Assembly: GCA_023935145.1 (NCBI GenBank)
Contig: CM043698.1
Span: 62,063,501 to 62,127,500 of the forward strand
Direction: 5' to 3'
Source of the DNA: Bretschneidera sinensis
Taxonomy: Eukaryota; Streptophyta; Magnoliopsida; Brassicales; Akaniaceae
Length of the DNA stretch: 64,000 nt
Position 1 is the stretch's first letter; the number at the start of each line of letters is the position of its first letter. This document shows, one piece after another, positions 23,901 to 34,511 of this stretch. The translations under genes were made by a program, and so were the position numbers. The notes beneath the pieces were generated by a model. That model worked only from the letters and a program-made list of their open reading frames with translations. It had not been told where the DNA came from and searched no databases.

Positions 23901-25046
23901 ATGGTCCAAACACCAACAAGGCAGATGAAAATTTAAGTTCGATGAGTTCCTCCTATAATAAAGGAGACAATAATATCATATCAATGGGTCCCCCATATAA
24001 TAAGATGGGTTCTGCCCAAGACAAAGGGGACTCAAATGTTCTACCGAAGGGTCACAACTATCATAAGGGTGAGAGCAGTACCATATCTTTTGGAGGCTTT
24101 CACAATGAACCTAGGACAAATCCCTCTGGCAGTATCATTAGCAGTTATGATTTGTTAATGAGCACTCAGAACTCAGCTCAAGCTTCTGAAGAACCTGGCC
24201 ACAAAGATTTGGTTGAGGAAAATGTGGATCCAAAAGTAAATAATGGTCCAAACACCAACTCTAAAGCTGATATCATCCCCAAGAATAAAGAGCCAAATCC
24301 AGCTAAGAAGGTTTCAGAAAACACATTCCCTTCAAATGTCAAAAGCTTGCTATCAACTGGTATGTTTGATGGGGTCCCTGTGAAGTATGTTTCCTGGTCA
24401 AGGGAGGTCAGTTCTGTTTTGTCTTACATACTGAAAAAGAATGTGCAACGTTCTTTACTCTTGACTTGACACAGCTAACCATCTTTGCTTGGCAGAAAAA
24501 AGTGAAAGGTATTATAAAAGGGGCTGGGTATCTGTGCGGCTGCAAGGACTGCAACTTCTCTAAGGTAAGTGACTCTGCATTTCAGCTTCTTGCAGGGAAG
24601 TCAACCTAGTAAGTTCACTCTGAATTAGTTACCTAATTGGTCATTCAATTTGTGTCATGCAGCCTCTTAATGCTTATGACTTTGAGCGTCATGCTAATTG
24701 CAAGACCAAGCACCCCAACAATCACATTTACTTCGAAAATGGAAAGACCGTCTATGCAGTTGTTCAAGAGCTGAAGAGCACTCCTCAGGAGATTCTGTTT
24801 GATGCAATTCAAAATGTCACAGGCTCTCAAGTTAATCAGGAAAATTTTCGTGTCTGGAAAGGTAACATATCTACATATTAGAATTAACTAAAGTGAGTGG
24901 TGTAGCACATGAAACGTAAATCTTGTCTATTCTCTCACTCATACATTCTCTCCTCTTCGCTCATTTCAGCATCTTATCAAGCTGCCACCCGCGAACTTCA
25001 GCGTATCTATGGGAAGGATGAAGTTGTCATGCCATCTCATGGATGA
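17909..25046 (+). CDS. TDBD-domain (TIFY/TPL-binding-domain type) nuclear protein, function uncharacterised
   Basis: Proposed exons are 17909-17911, 22673-24406, 24496-24564, 24663-24861 and 24970-25046, giving 693 residues. All introns are GT-AG and frames join exactly. The start is inferred: exon 1 ends in ATG at a GT donor, and exon 2 opens SFQ....FW before MPRDAG, matching the MSFQ...FW start I recall for this family. The conservative alternative is ATG 22697. Residues 175-328 are eleven 14-residue repeats (Y.KGD.N.ISMG type); residues 302-529 are two 114-residue copies. The conserved C-terminus has FDGVPVKYVSWSRE, the Cys motif GYLCGCKDC, FERHANCKTKHPNNHI and LQRIYGKDEV, i.e. the TDBD region found with other domains in chromatin-associated PHD proteins and related to the TIFY-binding region of NINJA. 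Nuclear location and corepressor-type roles are family inference. A 25-bp duplication changes the last few residues. Confidence 0.85.
17912..22672 (+). other. Large first intron of the TDBD gene
   Basis: Runs from GTAGGT after the ATG to TTTTGACAG. At about 18180-18960 it probably contains an LTR-type insertion on minus: a TATATAAAGGGCTCTCGCC block near 18583-18601, followed downstream on that strand by a GAGAGTACCAGAGGCAAAAA stretch typical of retrotransposon leaders. Ends were not resolved. At 20880-21000 a GC-richer block (GTCTCGGGGTTTACGCC) looks like transposon debris. The remainder is AT-rich and non-coding, with no credible gene on either strand. Confidence 0.55.
22006..22072. repeat. 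Perfect 14-bp hairpin between 12-bp direct repeats
   Basis: GGGAACTTATAAGC at 22024-22037 is exactly inverted at 22045-22058, with a 7-bp loop. The direct repeat CACTTAAAAATT flanks it at 22006-22017 and 22061-22072. It lies inside intron 1 of the TDBD gene. Confidence 0.9.
23192..23653 (+). repeat. Coding minisatellite: eleven 42-bp units
   Basis: Each unit encodes 14 residues of the form (Y/F)xKGDxNxISMGxx and the series stays in frame without indels. Units are diverged, so the array is old. The pattern looks selected at protein level because Y/F, G/D, N, S and M positions are kept. Confidence 0.88.
23573..24256 (+). repeat. 342-bp in-frame tandem duplication in the TDBD gene
   Basis: Two units, 23573-23914 and 23915-24256, encode 114 residues each and differ at only about ten bases by eye. 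The duplication is therefore recent compared with the 42-bp repeats it overlaps. The frame is preserved. Confidence 0.93.
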
Positions 25047-25062
25047 AGTTGTCATGCCATCT
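25016..25062 (+). repeat. 25-bp tandem duplication across the stop codon of the TDBD gene
   Basis: GGATGAAGTTGTCATGCCAT occurs at 25016 and again at 25041. Reading through the first copy gives the stop at 25044-25046. The sequence after the second copy would stay open in the ancestral frame for about six more codons (to TGA near 25084). Confidence 0.85.
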
Positions 25063-25714
25063 TTAGATGACGAGTGTACCTTTTGAGAGTTTGTGAGGTG
25101 CTGTGAGCTGGGTATAGCAACATATACAACTCATTTTGGTGTTTTAATAATTAGAGCTGATGATACATGTCAGTACTTTTATCCTTTTAAATTTTCTAAA
25201 TTAATACTTTTAAGTCTTTTTATATTCGAATAATTCTGCTAAATAAGGGTTAGTTACTATGCATGTGTGATTGAAGCACTAGAAGTGCCTTGTCTGTGTT
25301 GTTGTGTTGAGGAACTCTCTTTGAGCAGGCATGGTGGGGGCTAGACATGAGTCACCTGACATTTCCAACTGGGGACTTGTGGTTTATCCTAATACTATAA
25401 TTTGAAATGATGTGTTGAAAATATTGGATAAGTTCAAGTGAATTTTGTTTAGATATCGTAAACTCTAATGGTTCTGTGTGCCTCGGAATTCTGGTGCTCC
25501 GTTTGTTGAAGGCTACAAGCGAGTCCGTCTTTGGCATTTAGAGATATCTGGATATTGTATATGGAAGCCACTTCGCCTGTTATGCTGCTGAATACAGTGG
25601 GAGTTTGTTGCGTAGAAGGAAGGATATCATTATATAAATAGGAAACTACAAAATATGTCCGAGAACTTGGAAGACCTTTTACATATTTAGTTATAGTGAT
25701 GAGAGATCAACACT
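25047..25714. other. 3' flank of the TDBD gene
   Basis: Presumed 3' UTR, then AT-rich DNA. No coding region or repeat is recognised. Confidence 0.45.
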
Positions 25715-25965
25715 GGTAGAAGTGTGGGTTTTAAGTTAACAAAGTTCAAAATTTAGCGATTTTTAAGATAAAAATATAAAATACTCGTGTAATGAAAGAG
25801 TTGGGGGTACTGACACGTCTGTAGGGTTAAGCATGACTTGTGGAAACAAATGAGATTCATTTTAGATCGTCGGTTAACAAAAGTGTAAGTTTTAAGTTAA
25901 TAAAATTCAAAATTTAGCAATTTTATGGAAAAAATGTAAAATAATCATGTAATAGATGAGTAAGG
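25715..25965 (+). repeat. Outlying units of the ~165-bp satellite
   Basis: About one and a half diverged units. Shared landmarks with 30523-31240 include GTGGGTTTTAAG, AAATATAAAATAC, GAGTTGGGGGTACTGACACG and CTTGTGGAAACAAATGAGATTCATTTT. Confidence 0.7.
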
Positions 25966-26074
25966 AATTTATTTGTATTTTCTAAATAAATTTTGATCAA
26001 TGTCATTAATACTTTGAGATATGGTTATTTAATTATGAATTCTTTTTTAACATATTTGAAACAAGTAAAATATT

Positions 26075-26491
26075 TAAAAAATAAAAAAATATATTATCAT
26101 CGACGAATTTATTTCTGTTTGTGACAGTATATTTTTAAACGAAAAATTATATTTGACGGAAACGATCCGTTAGAGATAAATTTTCTGTTAAAAATAATAT
26201 TCGTTGGTAATAAGTTAAATTTTTATATTAAAAACAATCAAAATTAATTTTTTTTAAACATATGAATGACGGATTTTTCGTCGGTAATATCTATTGTTTA
26301 TAATAGTAGGTGACACAAGTTTCTTCGATGAATTTTTGATTTGTCAAAAAAATAATATTATTAAAGAGGATATTACTGACGTCATTTTTTCTGACAGATT
26401 TCCATTGATGATGGATGACTATCACTAACGAAACTAAAGGTGTCATCTACGGATTTGGTTAGTTGATGATACCATTTTTTTTTTTGTGGTG
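26075..26491. mobile_element. CACTA-like element terminus (fragment)
   Basis: Subterminal-type sequence with several short GACGGA/TCCGTT, CGTCGGTAAT and GACGTCA motifs in both orientations, ending in a T-run then GTGGTG at 26486-26491 (compare CACTAC read inward). No matching left end or TSD was found. The call rests on general resemblance. Confidence 0.35.
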
Positions 26492-26586
26492 AATGAAACG
26501 GAAGCTACAATAGCTTATAAATATATAAATGAAATTGCTACTTGCTTTTTAGGTTGAGATTATAATCTTTTCAATTGCCCTACGTT

Positions 26587-26840
26587 CAGCTAAGTTATCC
26601 TCTTAATTTAATTTCCATGCTTAAGTGTGTATTTTAGGAACTCATCTTTATGAACCAGTGTACATTTCTTCCCAAGTTCGTGTGGTTCATATTTACTTTT
26701 TGAGTTTTAGTTTGTTTGCTTCATAAACTCATTCTAAATTGAGCTGGCTATTATGTTTTTAAATATGTCCAGCTAAGTTATCTTCTTTAATTTTCATGCT
26801 TTAGTGTGTATTTTACGTACTTATCTTTATGAAATGCCAC
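26587..26840. repeat. Direct repeat of about 70 bp
   Basis: CAGCTAAGTTATCNTCTTNAATTT followed by CATGCTTNAGTGTGTATTTTA occurs at about 26587 and again at about 26770. The copies are diverged and their origin is unknown. Confidence 0.6.
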
Positions 26841-27056
26841 TATTGGCAAAAGTCTTTATAAAGAAGATAATGGTAATAATTCTACTGTCATTTGAAAAGA
26901 TGATAGAAATGAGCACTTTGAAAATGGAACTCTCATGCTTCTAGATGCCTAAATAATCCTAGATGAATTTTTTTACTTTAAAACAAGGTGTTAGGCTTTT
27001 CTAGCCCTTTTACTGTTAGTGCAGGCTTTCATTTCCTATATGCAATCTCCTGTGTC

Positions 27057-27257
27057 ATGGGAGTGGATGCACAGCATTCTACAACTCAAGCACAGACGGC
27101 GGAGGAGAGATGGAATGATTCACAACTTGGATGCAAGAGTCTAAGCGGACATGGCCATAAGCAAATAAAAGAGAATTTTTACAAAGAGCTGCTCCAGAGC
27201 AAAATGAAAAGAGCAATCCAGGAAGCAAGCCAAGGGATGAACATAAAGCTGCCATGA
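27057..27257 (+). CDS. Short unrecognised ORF, 66 residues
   Basis: Starts at the ATG in TGTGTCATGGGAG and encodes a polar, Gln/Lys-rich peptide ending GMNIKLP. The frame is open upstream to about 26988 without an ATG, and a TTAGTGCAG acceptor-like site lies just before. I do not recognise it. It could be a last exon, a gene fragment beside the copia relic, or chance. Confidence 0.2.
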   Translation: MGVDAQHSTTQAQTAEERWNDSQLGCKSLSGHGHKQIKENFYKELLQSKMKRAIQEASQGMNIKLP

Positions 27258-27307
27258 TGCAAACAATGAACCTCCTATGATATACCTTAAATCTCTTTAA
27301 TCTTCAT

Positions 27308-27585
27308 TGTTCGGCTTTTACCCTTACAATCCACTACTCAAACTTATAATAATAAAAAGGTAAATAAACAAACAAATATCAAGCACAACAATTTAATGTG
27401 GTTCGACATCCTCGTTGCTTATGTCACCAACAAACTCACAATTTTATTAATCCTTAACAACTTTAGGAAAAACAAAATTATTACCTTCACAACCTCACAA
27501 CCCAAAATCCCCAATACACCCAAAGTTCTCCACCTTGCTCCAATTATAATATTGGAATTATGAGTGTGCCTCAAACATTCTCTAC
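27308..27585 (-). repeat. 3' LTR remnant of the copia element
   Basis: Matches 29476 onward through landmarks such as ACTCAAACTTATAATAATAAA, CACCAACAAACTCACAATTT and ATAATATTGGAATTAT. Similarity fades after about 27585. Confidence 0.8.
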
Positions 27586-28078
27586 ACAGGAAGCATATGA
27601 AGACAATGTTTAAGTTTTCGAAAGAATTATTCCCTTTGGGCAGACAAACCTTCTACATTGGCCTATCATCTTCCCACAGTATTCCATGTATTTCCACAAA
27701 TTGCAACACACAACTACCTCATTTAGGCAAGTAACTGTATGATGCAATTGAAATCATCCAGCAACATTTTTAATAAAATCCCACAAATATCAATGAGAAT
27801 GTCACTTTGGCAGCAAACACCCACATCAACCCATGAAAATTTTCAAAACTGGGATAAACAGTAATACCCTTTACAACCACAAACGCATACAAAACGACAA
27901 GCATGCATGAGACCATACAACAGGAGGTACTCTAAACAACATGTACATCTATAAGTCACCAAACAATCAACAGTTGCATCCTAACTACAAGTCTTGAACA
28001 TAGTAAAAATTATATATATAACTTTCTTCTTAGTTGGTGCGATCATTCCTAATAGATCTCCACCTTGGCTCAAATTCT

Positions 28079-28459
28079 TCACACCTCATCAACAAATCTA
28101 ACTTCCTTCTTGGTTGGTGCGATCCCTCCTTTTGGTTCTTCCATATCTTCTCCACCTAATTTTCGAAGCAAAATCTTCCCATCCAGGACATACAAGCCCT
28201 TCTTGCTAATAGTAGCCTTCAACACTACATTTGATCCATTAAAAACTTGCAGCTCTCTATTGCTCGCAGTCCATGTGTATCCTATCTTATCAAGCTCCCC
28301 CAAAGAGATGATATTTGTAGTGAGAGAGGAAGCAAACTTTACCTTCTCAAGTGTCTTCACGCTTCCATTATGGAGCTTCGACCTTAAGCTTCCTTCAGCA
28401 TAAATTGCTTTGTGTTTTCCACATGCGGTAGCGAATTTGACATGGGTAGGTTCATTCAT
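28079..28459 (-). pseudogene. copia gag-pre-integrase region fragment
   Basis: Open for 126 codons. Family landmarks: KFATACGKHKAIYAEGSL, VKTLEKVKFASSLTTNIISL, GELDKIGY and KKGLYVLDGK. This is the segment that lies between protease and integrase in copia polyproteins; the integrase does not follow. Confidence 0.8.
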
Positions 28460-28513
28460 ACAATCAAAATACTTCTTCTTATTGAATATGTGAATGGACT
28501 ACGCCGAATCAAG

Positions 28514-29410
28514 TTACACCATATTACTCTCATCATATTTTTCTTCAATGTGCTCAATAGCTAGCACATCTTCATCACTTCCCTCAGGGATATTAGCACT
28601 TTCACTACTCTTACCATCATGGCTCTTCTTCCCACTCATCCTTCTCAGTTCTTTTAAATCATCCTTCATGGCCTTACAATAATATTGTATGTGTCCTATC
28701 TCTCCACAATAGAAACACTCATTGTCATCGTCATATCTAGGCCTAGATTTGGATCTCCACCTCGAGCCACTGTTTGCTCTACATTGGCTCCTCCCTTGAT
28801 TAGACCTCTCCACAGCAAGCAATTGACTACCACTAGACAAGCTCTTGTTTCCCAGCAACATTTCATTCTCTCGCAAGAGTGTGGTCACATCATTTAAGCT
28901 CAATGTCTACTTGCCCACCAACAATGTTTGCACCAATGGCTTGTAAGATTTTGGTAAAGATGATAACAAGAGCAATACATTCTCCTCATCATTCTATGAT
29001 TCTTCTACATTCAACAATTGAGACACTAACTTTAAATTTATTTAAGTGATCATGAAGACTTGTACTTTCTTCCATCTTTAGAGAGTATAGGTCTATCTTG
29101 AGACACAATCTCTTGGTCAAAGACTTTGACGCATAGATACTCTCGAGCTTATCCCACAAACCCTTGGGTGTAGTTTACTTTAACATAGTATACTTGATCT
29201 CGGGAGCAAGAGTTAACCTGATTGTGCTCACAACTCCCTCTAAATCGATTGTCACTTTTATTAATCACCTCTTCTAGCTTTTCTTCCTGTAAAGCCTGAT
29301 CAAGATCTTGTTGTACTAAAAGATCTTAAACTGTACTCCATCGCAGAGTAAAATTATTGCTTCCATTAAATAAAAAAAATCTCAAATTTAGGTATACCTG
29401 TCGACATTGT
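28514..29410 (-). pseudogene. copia gag (UBN2 domain plus CCHC knuckle), broken
   Basis: From 29410 downward, frames with stops and shifts still show the UBN2-type gag: LLVQQDLDQAL, then GLWDKLESIYASKSLTKRLC, LPKSYKPLVQTL and a SLNDVTTLLRENE ending. In the open stretch 28514-28903 a zinc knuckle CFYCGEIGHIQYYC follows an R/S-rich segment. This is the capsid-like protein that packages element RNA. It cannot be translated as one protein here. Confidence 0.85.
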
Positions 29411-29475
29411 GGCGCAGACACAACAAAGAGCAGCATACAACTTCTTCAAATAGATGACTAGGTTGTTGTATCACT

Positions 29476-29911
29476 TGTTGGGATTTTACTCTTAAAATCC
29501 ACATACTCAAACTTATAATAATAAATAGGCAAATAAACAAACAAATATCAAGCATAATAATTTAATGGTTCAGCAACCTCTTTGCCTATGCCACCAACAA
29601 ACTCACAATTTTATTAATCCTTAACAAAAGTTTTAGAAAAAACAAAATTATTAGCCTCACATCCTCACAACTCAAAATCTCCAATACGCCCAAAGCTTTA
29701 GTTATAATATTGGAATTATAAGTATGTCTCAAATTTTCTCTGAGGCCTCTTTTATATAGGTGAAATTTTTTAATACTATTAAGAAAAGAACAACAATATA
29801 ATCAACTACTAATACTACATCTACTAGAATAAGCAATTATAAAATAGGAATCCACTTTTCTCAAATCAATTAAAAGTCCTCATTGTAGGGAATTAAACCA
29901 AAATTATAACA
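29476..29911 (-). repeat. 5' LTR of the copia element
   Basis: About 436 bp. On minus it starts TGTTATAATTTTGG and ends AAAATCCCAACA, with a TATA box (CTATATAAAAGAGG) near 29748-29762. The 3' copy begins at 27308 and is recognisable to about 27585; beyond that its outer part is lost or replaced. Confidence 0.8.
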
Positions 29912-29916
29912 TTCAT

Positions 29917-30522
29917 AGCAATGGAAACTGTCATGAACTAAAGGAAGCTTGAATGTGCATATGAAATGATAATGCAATGAAATCCTAAAACCATCACATT
30001 TTACTCATTCAAGCATCAATTCAGAGCACATAAACATATTCATGCTATAGATGAAGAAGATGACCTTGGTGATTCAATTTGAGTCCATAGGTTAGGTATT
30101 TAGAATGGTCTTGGGGCTTGGTTACTAGCCTAATTACTCATATGGTCTCTTATCCTTTTAAAGTATGGTTTCTAAACCTAAACCATTTTTGTTATTTTTT
30201 GTATTTGTTTTCATGTTCTTATTTTTTTGTGTTTATTTTACATTTTCAAAATTTAAAACCAAAAGACAAAATAAAAATCATTATTTTAAATCCTCAAAAT
30301 TTAGTTAATTTCATAGGCTTAAGTTTGACCCTAAAAAATACTTGATTTTTAAAACAAAATTAACTTCACTTTTTGAAACCAAAAGAGTAAATTTATTTTG
30401 AGACTTCTTAATTTTCAAAATTAGAATTTTATTTAAGGGAAAAAAACTTTGCAACAGTTCCTAGTAAACCTTACGAACTCTTATTTTTATTCTAAAATTT
30501 TTAATAGACCCGGACAAAATTG
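29917..30522. other. Intergenic DNA between copia relic and satellite
   Basis: AT-rich with short open frames only. Nothing recognised. Confidence 0.45.
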
Positions 30523-31240
30523 GCATATGATAATTGGTCTAGATTCCATAGCAAAAGTATGGGTTTTAAACTTAAAAATCAACACTTAAAGGTTTCAAAG
30601 GTGAAAATATAAAATACATATCCAACGGACGAGTTGGGAGTACCAACACCACTACGTTATCAAATATGTCTTGTGGGAACAAACGAAATCCATTTTGGAA
30701 TACTGATTTGGATTTTGTGCAAATGTGTGAGTTTTAGGCTAAAAATGTTGACAGAGGTTTTAGGGGAGAAAATGTACAATACTTCTCCAATGGACAAACC
30801 AAGAGCACCGAAACGTCCGTGTACTCGAATGTAACTCGTGGGAACAAAAGAAATCCATTTTGAAACACTGGTTTGGATTTCGGGTAAATGTACGAGTTTT
30901 AGGCTAAATACTTTAACATTTACAAGTTTTAGGGTAAAAATATAAAATACTTATCCAATGAGCGAATTGAGGGTACTGCGTCAGTGTGGTTGAATGTGAT
31001 TCGTGGGACTAAACAAGATCCATTTTGAAATATAGGTTTAGATTTTTTGTAAAGGTGTGTATTTTAGGCTTAAAACGTTAACACTTAGAGGTTTTAAGGG
31101 TGAAAATATAAAATACTTACCCAATGAACGAGTTGGGAACGCTAGCGCGTCCGTATAATCAAATGTGACTCATGGAAACAAAATGAATCCATTTTGATAT
31201 ATCATTTTGGATTTCGTGCAAAGGTTTGAACCTTTTAAAT
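30523..31240 (+). repeat. Satellite-like array, about 4.3 units of 165-169 bp
   Basis: The landmark ATCCATTTTG recurs at 30688, 30853, 31018 and 31187 (spacing 165, 165, 169). Each unit also has GTTTTAGGCT, AAATATAAAATAC, a GAGTTGGGAGTAC-like block and a CGTGGGAACAAA-like block. Units are diverged. Related units lie at 25715-25965. Confidence 0.88.
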
Positions 31241-31252
31241 GATATTTTTCAC

Positions 31253-31256
<4 letters not shown>

Positions 31257-31300
<44 letters not shown>

Positions 31301-31518
31301 TATATATTTTGTTTTGTTTGGCAGGATCCAACAGGTTTGACTATAGTGCATATTAACCAGGACAATGATCGAGAGCACCAAGAGTTTACAGATCCATGAT
31401 TTTTTTTATTATAATAACATATAACAACCCATCTCGGTTTGGCTACCCCAGAGACGGTGTCGTCACGTTTTGAAATCCCAGCACGACACATATATGCAAC
31501 AATATAAAAACATACATC

Positions 31519-31574
<56 letters not shown>
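31257..31574. repeat. Two (AT)n microsatellites with exon-like sequence between
   Basis: Uninterrupted (AT)n at 31257-31296 and 31525-31574; the second lies inside the solo-LTR copy. Between them, 31321-31396 follows a TTTGTTTGGCAG acceptor-like site and stays open (DPTGLTIVHINQDNDREHQE, then a stop at TGA). I do not recognise that peptide. Confidence 0.6.
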
Positions 31575-31576
<2 letters not shown>

Positions 31577-33115
31577 ACCCTCAATAGGGGAGTTACATTA
31601 TTAATATCCTATCTGAAATAATATATACAACATACTAAAGATGCATGAATATCTACAATTTTTTTTTCTTCTTCCATTAGTCCGAGGATGTGGACCACAA
31701 GACTTACAGATAATAATTCAATCTGAATCTCAGCTCATAAATTTATCTGTCCTGCCTGCTACCTGAAATTATTTAACAATGAGGAGTGAGCTTCACAAGT
31801 TCAGTGAATTAAATTTACTAGAAGTACTCAATTTGTATGCTTCTAGTTACATTCATTCATTGTTAAATAAGCATAATTAATCATCTATCAATTTCTCGTA
31901 ATAAATAAATTATCAGGCTATCCTATTTCAATATATATCTCATATATTCTATCAATTTAATATTATCATAAAGTTCACATCATACAAACAATCAATAATA
32001 TTATTCTTTATTATTTCATCTTTTCTATTTATTTATCATCAAAATTGTCTCATTATGAGATTCATCTATCTATGTATAAATCATTTAATAATCAAAATTG
32101 ATTCTTTAGCATCAATCATTAATAATAAATATTAAAAACAAATATAATACATGAATTTAAATTATCTTTTTTTTTTCTGTCTTATTAGATCATTTAATAT
32201 TATCATATGAGAACGTCTTCTCACATGTCGACATGTTTCAGTTAGACCAACTACCTTCCTGGTCTTCCTAGCCAGACCAGCTGCCTTCATGGTCTTCCCT
32301 CTTATGCATATGAGCAATAACATGCAAGCAAGCATACATCAAAACATTCAATTCAACTATCTAGCTAGCTCTTTCTCAAAATTATTATTTTTATCATATT
32401 TATTAAATTGTCTCCTCATATATCATATCAATTTTCAATCATATTTTCAGAAATTTCATATAGCTTCGTAGTATATTTTTCATTAATCCATCATTTTTAA
32501 AATATAAATTCTTATATAATTAATTTTCAACATACTATTTAATCACTAATTAATAAATCAATCAATTATCATACATAATAGAAAATAAATCATCCAATCA
32601 TTATAATTCAACAATTTATTCAAATATCATAAATTCATATTTTTATTGGTCTCAATTACTAAAAGTAAATCTAACTCATCACATAGCACTTAAAGCTGCC
32701 TGTGGATCACCTCCTTGCCTTTTCTGCTCCTTTCAGCAATTTATTGAGATTGCTGATCACCAACACCTAATCATAAACTTTTATAAATCTTACTATTTCA
32801 TAACTTAATTCAAACAATATAATTATTTAGTTATGAATGTTATTGAAAATTTAACTCAAATGTGATGAAATCTTGTTATTGTAATTGGATGACTGTAGTT
32901 ATCTTTATTATTGGAAAAATTTTCTTTATAATTTTTTGCTAAGAATTTGAATTGAAAAAAGAAAGAAAACCAATGGAATTTGAAAGAAACAAATGTCTCT
33001 AAGCTTCAGAGACTAATATAAGGCTTTGCAATTTTTTAATTAATATTTTAATATTATTTTATACTAATATCAATATTGATGTTAGTGTTAACCCATATTC
33101 TTTACCTTTTTTTTT

Positions 33116-33168
<53 letters not shown>

Positions 33169-33684
33169 AAACCTTCATGTTAACATCTTCACACCTTTTT
33201 TTTCCTCGCCGCTTCACCACTTTCAAGTGAAGTCTGTGGTTTTTTTTTTTTTTTTTTTTTGCAATTTACATATTCGCCATCGGTTATTTACAATTCTACC
33301 ATCATTTAAAATTTAACGTTTTACCATTATATAATTACAGTTTTACCATTTTTCCTTTAAAAATCAATTTTTCGTTTTTTCTTCATTCCAAAAATTTTAT
33401 AAAAATTATAGAGAAATATAAAAATTTATAATTTTTGCCAATGTTTTAAATTATTTTCTTCAAAATTCTTTCATTTAATTCTTTTATTTCAACTTCAAAT
33501 TTAAAAAATTTGCAGTACTTTCTTCTTCAAAAATTTCTGTCTTTTCAACAAAATTTTTAATATTATTTTTGAAACATTATTTCAAATCAATACTAAATAT
33601 TTCATCAATGAATTATTTAATTCAATATAATACATGTAAAATTACTTCTTTACCCTTATTTTATGAACACGATTATTAAATAAC
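31430..33684 (-). mobile_element. Second, inverted copy of the 2-kb solo LTR
   Basis: Reverse complement of the element at 11964-14053 with many differences. Matching blocks: the ACAACCCATCTCGG...GAGACGGTGTCGTCACG end, CACGACACATATATGCAAC, GTCCGAGGATGTGGACC, the GATCACCTCCTTGC block near 32705, and ACTTCTTTACCCTTATTTTATG near 33636. Two (AT)n/(TA)n tracts inside (31525-31574 and 33121-33165) explain its greater length. No coding sequence; ends are eroded, so a target duplication is not visible. Confidence 0.78.
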
Positions 33685-33840
33685 ATTATGTTAGACTTTT
33701 ATTTTGTAAATAGTTTTTATTTGATGATCTATATGGAACATTTTATTTTGTAATTAAATATATTTATTAATATAATTAGAATTTGATGATTTGGTTTATT
33801 GATTGTTAAAAATGGACGTAGTTCAAACATATTTTAAACT

Positions 33841-33842
<2 letters not shown>

Positions 33843-33892
<50 letters not shown>
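33843..33892. repeat. (TA)n microsatellite
   Basis: About 50 bp of uninterrupted TA repeats. Confidence 0.95.
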
Positions 33893-33904
<12 letters not shown>

Positions 33905-33906
<2 letters not shown>

Positions 33907-34190
33907 AATATTAAAAAAGAAAAAAAGAAAACCTATCAACTATTAATAGATGAACAAGTGTCCGTCATTGATAGACGAATATTTCATTATATTTTTTTTA
34001 AACACAACCACTGTTTTTAATTATTTTTAAACATTATCAACGATAGAAAATCTGCCACTGAAAGTATTTGCAACGACAAATTTTTTGACCGTAGCTGAAA
34101 ATCTACCATAGCGACCTAAATATCAGCTACGGGATTGCCAGTTATAGAATTCCACCACTGATAACTATCAATGACGGAAAAAGGAGTATC
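33905..34190. mobile_element. CACTA-like subterminal region, host of the LINE insertion (left part)
   Basis: Subterminal-type sequence with repeated short TGACGG, TAGCGAC and CTACGGG motifs. The matching terminus continues at 40867-40889 beyond the LINE and ends CTTGTAGTG, i.e. CACTAC read inward. The opposite end of this element was not found. Confidence 0.55.
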
Positions 34191-34511
34191 TTTTTTTTTT
34201 TATATTATTTTTAAAGAAAAGAGGACGGTACCTCTGGTACTTTATTAAATAGTGGTCTCACTTATGGCGGAGGAAAACCTTATACACCCGAAAATTTAAA
34301 ACAAACCATACAACCAGACAAAAAACCAAAACAAAAAACCCAAGAACCAAATAAACATGCGTTACAATCTAACATGCGACAATCCTGCCTTATCCAACCT
34401 AAGCATGCCTTTCAGCTTACGTGGCAAAGAAATAAAATCAGAACAAGTGCTACTATAATCTTCCTCGCCCCTTCGAGCGAGGAAATCTACAGCAAAATTT
34501 CCTTCGCGAAA

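Larger units (their letters stand above)
27308..29911 (-). mobile_element. Non-autonomous or decayed copia-type LTR retrotransposon
   Basis: LTR sequences lie at both ends and the element is flanked by a perfect 5-bp target duplication TTCAT (27303-27307 and 29912-29916). The interior on minus carries gag and the gag-pre-integrase region only; integrase, RT and RNase H are absent. At 2.6 kb it is far shorter than the usual 5 kb. Confidence 0.85.

Noticed and set aside
27057..27257. Considered as a real conserved small protein
   Set aside because: No recognisable family; kept only as a low-confidence ORF.
28065..28403. 112-codon + frame
   Set aside because: Antisense shadow of the copia pre-integrase fragment.
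30523..31240. Possible CRISPR-like or telomeric repeat
   Set aside because: Units are 165-169 bp, directly abutting and diverged, with no unique spacers and no TTTAGGG. It is a satellite-type array in a plant genome.
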